Assembly: GCA_035578155.1 (NCBI GenBank)
Contig: JAPWDM010000001.1
Coordinates: 160,677,498-160,741,497, forward strand
Length of the DNA stretch: 64,000 bases
Source of the DNA: Brachynemurus nebulosus
Taxonomy: Eukaryota; Arthropoda; Insecta; Neuroptera; Myrmeleontidae
Direction of reading: 5' to 3'
Shown here: piece after piece, positions 13,436 to 26,200 of the stretch
How the letters are laid out: every line of letters begins with the position of its first letter
How positions within the stretch are numbered: position 1 is the stretch's first letter
Notes under the pieces: generated by a model
What the model saw: the letters and a program-made list of their open reading frames with translations, nothing else
Database searches by the model: none
What the model was told of the DNA's origin: nothing
Made by a program: the position numbers and the translations under genes

Positions 13436-13740
13436 TAAGTAGCCGAGCGTGTTAACGCACTGGTACACTAGTACTTACACTGAGAGGTCCTAGGTACGCT
13501 TCCCGCGATCGACTATGCTGCTAAAGTTTTTTTACAGTTGTCTTTCACTTCGTAGATTAAAATCGGCATAGTTCCTTTTGAAAACGGTTGCAAACTAACA
13601 AATTGCAAACCCCCACTCTACTCACATTACGATAAAGTTGTAATATATAAATAGAGTTATAAAAATAATGATATGGGTGGCGTCTGTTGTAGACTAGTAG
13701 TCTAAAAACCAGATCTTAAATCCCATACTATTATTATAAA
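13436..13740 (+). mobile_element. tRNA-related SINE-like sequence
   Basis: TAGCCGAGCG at 13440-13449 fits an RNA polymerase III A box. GGTACGCTTCC at 13493-13503 matches 8 of 11 positions of a B box, with a typical spacing of 43 bp. Unrelated sequence follows up to about 13740, as in the body of a tRNA-derived SINE. It does not fold as a functional tRNA by eye. Right end and copy number are unknown. Confidence 0.4.
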
Positions 13741-14116
13741 ACTTTTTCTGTTCTCTTTTAAAAAACAAATATCTTCGAAATTAAGGTATCTGAAACTGAA
13801 TAAAAAATGTAGATATAAAGAGGAACTTTATAAAAAATTTATTATAAAAAAGAATTGTATTGAAATTTTTGTACATTTTTAAAAATCTCAAAAAGTCTTA
13901 ATTTTGGAACAAAAGGTGTAATCGACACATTTTTAGTCTATATACACAATTGAACATAATACAACACAAGAAAATAAAGTTAAAAATTTGTAATAAATTA
14001 CGTTGATCGCATTTATAAGTCTTTTAATTATTTCATAACGTAATAAAATATTTTTTGCATTGGCACGGTATCTATTATAATTGTATGGAAAAGCCTAATT
14101 AGTATTCTTTTCTAAC

Positions 14117-14285
14117 TTATTCTACTACGGCATAACCGCGAGGCTCTGACGTCGCCGCTACTTGAGATGGTCGTTGCGGCTTCTTTCTTCGAACTGGAGC
14201 ATTACCGGCTGGTTTAGTTCGTTGTGGTGGATTTTCTAATGCGTCTAATTCTTCATCTGTCAGTTGTCCTTTGTACCAATCAGCA
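14117..14285 (-). CDS. obst-B: obst-B exon 6 (C-terminus)
   Basis: It encodes residues 251-305, starting ADWYKGQLTDEELDALENPP and running through a basic, proline-rich tail to VVE and TAA at 14117-14119. The acceptor on the minus strand is TTTTTTTTGCAG. Its first base completes the last cysteine codon of domain 3. Confidence 0.9.
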
Positions 14286-17200
14286 CTGCAAAAAAAAATA
14301 GATTAAAAATTATTTAAATTATTCTAGTTATTCCATTAATTTAAAAAAAAAAAAGAATAAAAATAAAAAAAATAAAAATATCCGAAAATAAGTAAGAACT
14401 AGTTTTTCCACATATTAAAAAATTTACCAAGAGCATGTTGAACACGGCCACGATAGAATTCCGTAGTTAATTTTTTCCATGTGTCAGCCAGGGCACGTGC
14501 CCCGGGTGGCAGGTCTTCGAGGCGCCAAAAAGTGATTTAAGAGGGCGCCAAAATTAAGTATGTGACTTTTTATTTTGCTCGTCACTTGTTTAAGTGAGAA
14601 TAAAAAAGAAATATTTATTTTCTACAGGGGTGCCATTTTTTTACCCTGCCCCGGACGCCACTTAGGCTGGGTCCGGCCCTGCTCACGGCAGTCTACCGCT
14701 AAGCAGAAGTGGGAGTACGATAATTCATAGAGTAATTTAAAAAATATTTAAGATTTAGTTGAACTACATTCAAATTCTCTATTCAATTTTTAACAAACTG
14801 TATGTCTGAAAACAATGAGTGGGGCAGAAATATGATTTATACAAATCATGTCCGCGTCAATTAGACGGATGTATACATAAATAAATGTTCGACTTAATAC
14901 AGATAAAGCGCAAGAATCTTTGCGTCAAGACTACTGAGCTAAGCTGAGCTAAACTAACTTTTTTATGAGTGAACTCTAGTAAATCTATACGCTGATTATA
15001 TGCTTCATTGAAATGGTGAATTTGACTAATTTTGGGAAACTGTTTTAAAATACGCATATTTATGTATTATGCATGTATATAATTTTAATTTTTAAAAATA
15101 ATGCCGAAAATCGTTAGAAAAAATTAATTTAATATTTGGTCTCAAAATTTGCGCAAAAACCTTCATTAGCTTCAATTACGTCACATTCTCTAGATAGCAA
15201 CAGGTGTCATGTAACTAAGAAAAAAACTGTTTATTTTTCTTATAACTAAAAAAAATTATTGATTTTTTAAAAAATTAATTAAATTCAAATTAATTTCCAT
15301 AGTTATGTTTGCTAACTGGAATTTACGTAGCGAACTTAGTGGCGACAGTGTTGAAATATAAGAGAATGCAACGTCACAGCCCATTTCAGCTGACGTAATT
15401 TATAGCTGAAAAATATTAATTTTTTTTAATTAAATAATGATAGGATAAATTAACATAATAATTGCTGTCTTCTGTTATCAATTTTCATTAAAGTTTGTTT
15501 TTATTGTTTTTCTTTGATACTGTCAAATACCCCCATTTATACAGTTTAGAAAAAATTAAAATATTTACAACTTTTTATATAATAAACAATTTTAAAACAC
15601 TGAAATAATACTTACCATTCTGGAATTTTTCTCGCCCAATCACATCGTTTGTTGACATCATCGAAAGCTTGACCGAGTTTACAACCATTACGTCTTGGAG
15701 TATCTCCGTTAATACACACGTAGAAATATTGACAATCCTGCGGATCCGCATACCGAGGATGTGTAGCAGCAACAGTTTCATTTACTTTCGGACATTCAAA
15801 ATGGAATACCTCTAAAAAAATTAAGAAGACATAAAATTAATCTCGAATTATTAAAATGGCCCAATTCGTATCGGCGTAAGCGGAAGCGGCTTGCGCTCAA
15901 GTTTAAGCAATATATGCTTGGAAACAAGCATATTTGGCTTGTTATTGATATGTATGTATATTCCTGTCCCACTTTCCATATTCTAGTGAGAAGGGTGAGA
16001 AGCATACATAGTTTATAGTCAACTATTAGCGTTGGCTATAAACTTGTCACCCTTCTCACTAGAATATGGAAAGTGAGATAAGAATATACATACATATCAA
16101 TATCAAGCCAAATGTGCTTGTTTCCAAGCATATATTGCTTAAACTTGAGCGAAAGCCGCTTCTACTTACGCCGATACGAATTGGTCCAATCTAATTTTGA
16201 AGAACTTCAATTATTTACCTTCAGATGAACATCCTTTCTTTTTAGCTTCATCTGGCCACGTACAAATTCCAGTATTTTCATTATAAACGAGTCCTTCAGG
16301 GCAAGTGATCATATTAAATTTACCATCGACACAATAGTAAAATTTATCGCACACATGTGGTTCTTCGTGCGCGAAATAACCGTTTTGTCGTTTGCAATGA
16401 AGACTTGGTTTTGGTGTTTCTGTAAACATTCAATTTATGGTAAAAATTACATTTACGTTCTTATTCCTTCAGTAGCTATCAATTAAAATTAACCAAAATG
16501 TCATGGGTCTTTCAAGTTCAAAAATATATTGAAACATGGTGATGAACAAGTTTACAAGACCTTGATAACTATAAGAAAAAGAAGTAGACCTTGTGATAAA
16601 AGTAACAAAATAAAGAGTGTACATCCAAAATAAGACATATAAACGCCTGTAAATCAATTACAATGTACAGGCAAGTGTAATACATGTAATTTTGTCATTT
16701 CGAAGATACCATGTAAGGTAAATACTACATACATATATATGGACCCCATTAATTGTAAAATGTAATTTAACACCTCTTAACTACCGAATGTATTTTGTCG
16801 GTAGACTACTAGTACTAGTAGTACTAACAGGTGCCAGTAACTTTAACATTTTTAAGATTTAATTAAAAAATCTTTTAGAACTTAAAAGTAGAATTATTTA
16901 ACATATTTCTAGCATTTTTAATAGTAGTGTATATACTAATTACACATAAATCAAATTCAAACTTCTTAAGGACACATTTGTAAAACTAAACTTCTAAGTA
17001 CCACTAGTAGGAAAAGGGTTAATCTTATATAATAAAATCGCCTGCATACACATTATTCGAGCGATGTTTTTGAACGACACAACGGTTAAATGTTAAAACC
17101 ATTTAAAAGCGGTTCTCGATGATTAAAATGAAGAAATAATGTAACTATAAGGTAATAGAGTATTCTTACTTATCCAGTTTTGCCTAATCAAAGCTCGATT

Positions 17201-20200
17201 GTAATAGAAAACTCATTAGAGAATATGCATGTATTTTTTTATTGCCTACCAAAATAACAAATTTAAAAAAAAAATTAAATTACAGTAACCTAAATAAATG
17301 TTTATAACAACATGCGTCTATCAGTGCTTAATTATAAACCAAGTGGACGACGCTTACATGGTTTAAATATTTCGTTTATTTCCTTTATTTCCATGCGTTT
17401 CGTAAGCACACATTTAAAATTCCGGTGAAAAATTTTTAATTTTGTCAAATTTTCACTTAAATATATAGAATTCAGTTCAATTCATGTTTTAATCAACCGA
17501 AAACTAGTTAGTAGAAAATATGTTTCTATATTTAGGTAAAAATTTGACAAAATTAAAAATTTTTTACCATAACTGAAGCCATAAGTGGATGAAGGTGTTA
17601 TGTAACATTTTTTAAAAAATTTATTTTTTACCAAATTTTGAAATATTCTATGCTGAAGTATCATATATTAGAATTTGGTTTCATTAGGTCCTATAGTTTT
17701 GTAGAAATTCAATAATAAACATGTGCTATTGCATGGGAAATATATGTAAATAAAAACTTTTAAACGCTTCTACTGTAAAATTATTAAAAAAAAATGCTAC
17801 ATAACACCTTCATCCACTCATGTCTTCAATTAGTATGAATTTTCACAAAGTTAAACTATTTACAATTAGGGTAAAGTGGAGTAAGTACGCACCCGGGGCA
17901 AGTGCCTTCGCGTCAAATAGAATTTCCAACTAACTATAAAGTGATTTAAAATCAATTTTAAAATATCCGCTAACACTCAAGAGAAACAGGTCAACCTTAA
18001 TTTGGCACTTCTGTCAATTATATAGAGTAGTAACGGCTATGTTTTTCAACAATGTGTTTTATGGTTTAACAACGAGTTGCTGAGTACATTTTCAATCAAT
18101 TTTTAATAGAGTCTATTATAATATTTTTATATTTTTTATTTAATATTTTTAGTTGTTATTAAGGTAAATTTTAATTAATTGAGAAGATTTTTTCTTTTAT
18201 TCTGTTATTTTAGAAACACTAAAGGGAGCGCACTTACCCCAAAATTTTTCCCTACATTCCAAGTGCGTCTTTTGGATTGGGATAAGTGCGCTCTTAATGT
18301 ATTATATGATGGAGCGCACTTACCCCACTGTGTTATATGATGTAAATTCTGCTTGCTTTTGCCCATAATTATTTATTTTAGGTATAAATGGTACGAAATT
18401 ACATAAGAAAAACTGCCAGAAGCACACAGTATTCAGCAGTAGCCTTGGAAACTGCATTAGATGATATTAGTATACCTCTCAATTATAATATAATATGTAT
18501 AATAAAAGGTAATTTATCACTTAAGATAAAAAGATATTTAAAATTTTTTTGTACAGTTACGTAAAGAAAAGTATGCTTATTCAACGCACTTGTTCCTCAA
18601 TATAAATCAAACAAAGGAATTTTATCAAGAGAACGCACTTTCCCCAAACCAAGGGGGAAATGCGTCACATGTACACATTTCAAAAAAATAATTACAATTC
18701 ATTATCACGAAGTTTTCTAGAATTTATTTCTTATGATTATTTAAGTTTAAGGACCAGGTAGTTGATAACGCTGATAAACAATCAGATGCGATTAATAACA
18801 TTGATACAATAATGATCTGAAAGTTAACTATCAAAAAATGGGGGTGCACTTACCCCACTTTACCCTAATTATTTAAAATTCCATTAAAAATTTTATTATT
18901 TGAAAATTTTTTTTGCAAAAAATTACATTTAGGTTTTTTATTATACCTATAGAAATTATACCTACGTATAAAGTATTTGAAATTTATTTGAATTACATGC
19001 ATATTCTCTATTATATTTATCCTATACAGTTTTTTTATACTAAAAATAAGGAAACTTACGTAATTTCGGTCTTGAGGAACAATCAATATTAAATGGTAAG
19101 TCACATTTTTCATATTCTGGACTAAAGTCATTAAACACCATACCATCAGGACATAACTTCTCAGTGATTACGCCATCACGACAATCATAGTACCTAGCAT
19201 TTGATCATTTAGTACAAATGTATAATAATTATTGAAATTATTTCAAAAACATTCACATACTTATCACACTGTTCAGCATCAGCAAAGAATCCATTCGGTT
19301 CCGGACATTCGTCAGTTGTTTCATCATCTTCCGCTACTGCTGTTTCTGCTGCTGGTCGCGCATTTTTTCTTCGTGATTGTTCTGCGGCTTGTTGTTTTCT
19401 TGATAAACCAGGCGCCTGTGGAATCGCCAATACAGTACCTGGAGAAATTTAAAATAGAAAATTTAAATTCAATTACGACAAAAATTAAATTTAATAAAAT
19501 ATTCGTTCGCTTCTATGTCCATTCAATCCTAATGACTATCGTACCAATAAATTATAAGTAATGAAATTAAAACATACTGCTTGCTACGTTCTCCTATAGG
19601 TCAATGTGGTAAACGATAAAATAACTAAAAGTTAGGCTAAATAAGAAATAAGTTACCACTTCTAGCCAGTGTCGTAACTAGTTCTTGCGTTCTGGAGCGA
19701 TTTTGGCCCCTGTCGCACCCCTTCACCCACACCCACTATTTCATTTTCCTTCTACGCTCGGCACCAGAATAAATCATAAAAACGGACAACACGCTAGAAG
19801 CTTTTCTCTTTTATTTGAATGATCACACTGACCATTACTCAAAAACTGAAGATTTTTCTAGGTAATACGGAAGGTAAAATGATAATAAAAAATGAAATAT
19901 TTCTAAAATAATTTAAGAATATTATTTAAAACAAACTAGCCATTTTTGCACATTTTCCCTCATAAAATACATTTTTAAGTATATTCTAAAAATCCTTCTT
20001 CCTTCCAGTAGAAAACTGTGAAATTATATAATATTTTTTAATAGAAATAATCGCCAGCAAGTTAAAGTGCCCCTAAGACATCATCAAAAAGTTATCCAGG
20101 GTGGGAGGCGGGAGGATAATCGAGTTAGATAGGTTCACTGATCGCGCTTCATTCAAGATGAGTTAAAAACGTTGTTTATATTTAAGTAGGACATTTTTTC

Positions 20201-23200
20201 TTTCAGTCTTCTCTTGGCGTTTTAGAAATATTTCACGTTCTTTTCTTTCCTCTTCCACCCTTTTTTTCGTGCACCCTAACATTAGTGTTCCACTAACTTC
20301 GATACAGTTACGTCACTGGTTCTAGCGGGAGGTGATGTTCGCCAATAAAAAATCACTGTTATCATCAGTGCTGAATTTACACTAGAGACACTAGGGGTAG
20401 CGCCCCGAGCGGCAAATTTCCAGGAGCGGTAAAATTTTGAACGTGAGAACGTAGAGGTAGTAGAAAGCTCTTTTTTTTGCTCGTCACTTTTTTAGGGAAA
20501 AGTTTTAAAAAATGTGATTTAGGTAATAGGGCGGAAATTTTCATGGATGGGGCGGCATTTTTCACAGATCGCCAAAGCAGCACTTAGAATAAATCCGACC
20601 CTAATCATCATCATTTCAGAATAATAATAAAAAAATTTATAAATAATGCAAAAATAAAATAAGTCTAGATCATTACAATAAAATTAATATGTCTCGCGAA
20701 TAATTTATTCCAAATAACTGTAAATGTCATCTGAATAATCATACTTCAAAAAAAAAGAAGGAAAAACCTACAATAACAATTATTTAAAATGTTATTGGAA
20801 TGGCATTGAAGCAAGTATGCAACCACACCCTTAATACAATAATTTACACACATCCGATGGAATCTTTCAATTATTATTTTATCAAGGTTTTTATATGTAA
20901 CATTTCATCAAACGGTAAAGATATACAAGTATTAAAATTAATTTATTGAAAAATATTTTTATAGAAAAATAACATTTCCTATAGTAATAATAATTATCAT
21001 TCAAATATATATTTAAAATAATATTAATGATTATAATATCACAATTAGCTTTATTATATCAAGGTTTATTTATTTATTCATTAAAATTTACAAAATCACG
21101 TGAATTGTATTTAAGGTGACTGAGCTCTTGAAATGGAGACTGTTAACACATTACACTCCTAAGGCCGACTACACTGGCTAGATATTTAAAGGCAATCTAC
21201 CCCTAACATCAGTGTAACTTTAGTTATAATAAACAGTCGTCCATCAATGTTCTTATTCTTAATATTGTTTATCAGAATATAGCCAAACTGGCTAAAATGC
21301 AAAGAACTAAATAAATAATGTATTTTAGGATCTAATTGAGTCTTAGTTTCTATGGTACATTACTATTTTATTTAAAAAAAAATACTAGTACGGAAAATGG
21401 TAACCCAATTAGGTAGTTTCATTAACGACATTAACGCTCTTATTAAAACTGCCAATAGATGTGGGACCATTATGAAGAATTTAAGTTATTATGAATTTAA
21501 ATCCCTTATCAATAATCCTCTCCTTAAATTCCCCGTTACCTTTACATGGCGTTCCTCACACACTGATATACCTATAGACAAAAATGTGAATTCCCTACCT
21601 AAGAAGCCATTACTAACGGTACAGAAGAAGAGTAGCTGATTCCCAATTCCGATTTATACACGAAGTATCAGAAACTTCTTCCGACAAAGTGGGACACAGA
21701 ATGGAGGATTGGTACAACTATCAAAGTCAGAACAAGGACCGGGATTCAACCATCTGTCTCACCGCAGCCTTAGTTCCTACGTTTAAACATTGCGTAAGTT
21801 GCCAGTAAGAAAGCCAAATATGTAATACTGATCATTTCTTATTCTCGCGTCTCCTCTTAATTCAACAATAAAACCTCTCATTCAACACTTCCTTTAGTCA
21901 AAATCCTTTCCTTTAAATCTACCCTATCTTCTATCCCTCGATAATCTTAAAATACTAATTTCAATTTTCCAATAATTGTTTCAAATGGTGTACCATAAAT
22001 GTTTAAAACGGAGTGTTGTCATTCTTCCGAAAAATCCTAGATATTTTTATACTATACAGTACTTTACTGCACTCTCTTCTGTTGTTCATTCCAAGATCCC
22101 TCACAGTTGTTTGCCTCCATGGGTCTCAACGACACTAATCCCAATAACGTTTCCTAATCCCTATCTTTAATTTAATTTCTATTTCTAATTCTGTTAATTT
22201 CAATTTTGAATATTTACTAATACATAATACATAAATAAGATAATTTACAAAATATAAACAATTTGTTTGATAATGATCATAAAGATTAAAACATATCACA
22301 CTGTTAACTGATATGAACAGAATATTCAATAGCGAAATTCGAGGATTCTGATAAAAACAGTTTTAAATAAGTATATGTATACTAGTAATATAAATATATT
22401 AATTTAAAATCTTTTCGCATCAATAACGAATCAAATTTTGCTTTCCCAGCACTCCCACCACATTGGACATTTATATTTTGTTGAATTGTAGTACTCGCAT
22501 AACTCACAATCAATTTTATTTTGTACCTCGTAATTAAAATCGCTGTTTCATAAAAAATATGGAAGGTATTTTAAAACTTTTAACCGCTTTATGAACGAGG
22601 TTATTGACAGATAAATTTAATTTTCGACCACATGCATATCTTAGCGGAAATCTTATTGTTAGTAAAACTATTTAACCTCAAGTCGGCAAAATAGCTACTT
22701 AAGTATATAATAATATTGATATTAACTTATTTAAAATAATAATAAAAATATATTTCTTATAATTTTACCATTCGTGTGAACTATTCAATTTTATACCGTT
22801 CCAAATAAAAATAATGCATTAAAGAACTTTTACCTATTAAAAAAAATGTCGCATTTTTTCTCATAACTACAAAGAAATTTTAGAAATTATATGATTATTA
22901 GAACGTAACAAAATACATCAAAAGATAATTGATTTTATTATCGTTTAAGGTAAAAAAATATTTGATTTTATTCGTAATCATTCAATCGAACAATTTTATC
23001 ACTTTAATCAGTTATTAAAATTTTTTAAAATTATTTCTAGTGTTTTTATTCAACTGTAAGTTACCCAAATACATTCTACGACTTCGTCTATTTTGAAAAC
23101 ATTGACGATTAAAAGTACGTACAATTAATTATGTACATTTATTTTTTATTTTTTAAAATTAAAAATCTTACAAAATAATTCAGTATATTATGTAATATGC

Positions 23201-26200
23201 GCTAGTTACTACTGCCAACTACATAAAGCAATCTTTTCTCAGTCACGCTCCGGCAAAATCTCGGGTAATTTTTATCCGACGACCGATTACATACAAGAGA
23301 TCACATATGACCATTAATCTGTTTTCTAAATTATATTTATATTTAGTATAAAATTCGGTTTTCTGACTACTTGACCAACCATGTAATTTAAATAAATATC
23401 TACACTTTCTTAAGAATTACAGAAATGTTGAAAAGCAAATCGTTAGTTTTAAATAGAATCCTTGTAACCTGAAATCATTTCTATCATCAGCTGAAATAGC
23501 ATTAAGGTCTCTAATGAGAAATATTCTTTTTGCACGATCGTGTATTTTCATGCATTTACCGATGCTATTGACAATGCTAGTAAGTTACATTTCCCGAACG
23601 TTTTGCTTATATCCATGGAAACCAAAAAATAACAGTGCGGTAAGTGAAATAGACGCGTGGTAAGTGAACAGGAGTGTGGTAAGTGAAAGTAGCTCAAAGA
23701 GGATTGTAGTTATTTATTTATATTGAAATTAAAAGTACAATTTGAACAGTTAGGAAAATAAACCGATTAATATGAAAATTTTCACTAGTTTGCACATTAT
23801 TACTATTATTGTTGGCATTAGTCTTCATATTTTATTGACATTTCAAAACGTCGTTCAATCCTTAAAATGTGGTTTTCATAATCTGCCTTTCATTTTACAA
23901 GAATAAATTTGCAGCCAAAAATAAAATGCCTCATCAATTTCATTATTCTCCTAATATTATAGTTCAACAAACTATTTTCCTCAATTTTTTTAATAGAAAA
24001 TTCAAAAAAAATATTCACGCCAATGAAATATTGACACTTAATTTTTTATTTACAAATATAGTTGTCAATTTTCACTACAAAGATTCGTATTAGGGTAAAA
24101 GCTCCCTTTGTGGAACGGTATCTAATTATGAACATTTACATATTAATGAAGTTATTTCTGAAAGAAACGTCTGATAACAAAAATTATTATTAATAGAATG
24201 ATTGTTTTTTAATTTAAATTCACCTCGCATTTAAAGTTTCTTTACTAAATTAAAGAAATAAATATGTAAATGTCAAAACTGTTCCAGTATTAGATACCGC
24301 TCCACAAAGGGGGCTTTTACCCTAGTTATTATGAATATTTATAATATCTATTCATATGGCATTCTATGCCATAACATAAAAATATAAATTTCACCTATAT
24401 TATCCGAATTTTATTTTTTATTTAATATATTTTTATTCTTTAATTATTTTAAATCGATCGTGCAAAAAATATTATACAATACACGATGCGTTAAGTGCAT
24501 TTACTGATCTCGAAAATTGCAAAAACTCGACCCTGCGGGTCTCGTTTTCGCAACATTTTCTCGATCAATAAAAGCAACTTACCGAACTTATATTGTAAAA
24601 TACTATTTTCTACTCCTACAATTAAAAGTAACATTTTGCGCACAGGTAACTAGATGTAAAAATTAACTATTGCCCACACCGTGCGGAAATAGCGTGCGAA
24701 ATAATTTCCCACGGGCCACGGCTTAACATAATAAAAAAAGTAGGCTGTTTCCTTAATTTAATAACAATATATACTATTTTGTACTTAAAATCTATAAAAA
24801 TAATTCTGAAAATATAAGTACATACTATACATAATATGTTGGTTATGGATTTTTGTTTCCATAGTTTAAAAGTATGCATTGGCAAAAATTTGAACATCTT
24901 ACAACTGACATAAATTAATAAAAAATTTTACTATTTATTTAAATAAATATTAATGTAAATTTTACGAAAAAAAAATGTTCTCGGTATAGTGTAAAATACG
25001 TGGGAAAAGCTTATTTCTCACTCATACGAATTGTTGCACTCGCCCTGCGGGCTCGCGCAACAAACGCATATTCGTGAAAAATAAGCCATTTTTTCCACTT
25101 ATTGTACAATATACTATTTTCAACCATTTTGTCATCTCAACACCTTCTTAATCATTAGAGAAATGTTTAAAAGCAGTTCCGTAATTTTAAATAGAATCGT
25201 TTTCGGACCATTTGATCGATATTGTTATTCAGATAATAAACTTGATGCTTTTTTAAGCACTACAGAAATGTTTAAAAGCAGTTTTTTTAATTTTACGTAG
25301 AATTCTTTTAGCCTGGAGTTATTTTCGCCATTAACTGGAATAACATTAGGTTGTGTAATATGAAATGTCATCTCCCGACCACTTCCTCTATAATGAAATA
25401 CAGATAAGTACCGACTTTTTTTAAGCATTAGAGAAATGTTTAAAAGTAATTCTTCAATTTTAAACAGAATTGATATTAGTAAATAAAAACACTTTACTTT
25501 GCAAAATACCACTTTCCTGTAGCCTAGAATCATTTCCACTTTTAGTTGAAATAATATTAGTTCGTGTAATATGAAATGTCGTTTTCCGACCACCTGCTCT
25601 ACTATCTAATTCAAACGAATATCGACCTTTCTTAAGCAGTATATAAATGTTTAAAAGCAATTTTTTGTTTTCAATGTATGTAATTCTTGTAGCCTTGAAT
25701 TATTTCCACCCTTAGTTAGAATAACAGTAGGTCATCTAATATGAAATGCTGTTTCCCAATCACTTGGTCTACAATTATTCAAATAAATATGGGCACTATC
25801 CCAACCATTAGAGAAATATTTAAAGGCAATTCTTCACTTTTAAACGGACTTCTTATAGCCTGGGATTATTCCCAACGTCGCGTCAGTTGGAATAACATTT
25901 AGTCTTGTAATATGAAATGTCCTATTCCGACTATTTGATCACCATCTGTCCATAAAGTTAGTTCAGCCGTTTTTTTTTCAACCCAAAAAGTTGTGCTATA
26001 TTATGCTCTAGACATGTACAATCTTGTACCCTAAATGAAATTAGAATCATTTTTTTAATTTACACATCTTTCTGTGAACCGCTGTCCGGTGATTGAGAAA
26101 CACTGATATAAAGGTTTACACACTCACGATCATGTAACACAAACAACCTAAGGAAATATGATAACAATATAGTTACTACTGCCACCTATGAAAACTAGTT

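Noticed and set aside
19232..19561. Plus-strand frame of 109 codons
   Set aside because: Antisense to obst-B exon 2.
25225..25660. Minus-strand frames of 66-122 codons
   Set aside because: They follow the satellite repeat units and share no domain features.
10663..26103. CAGTGTTTCTCAATATGG at 10663 and GATTGAGAAACACTG at 26089 as ends of one large hAT
   Set aside because: They are 15 kb apart with no matching target duplication; more likely unrelated ends of the same family.
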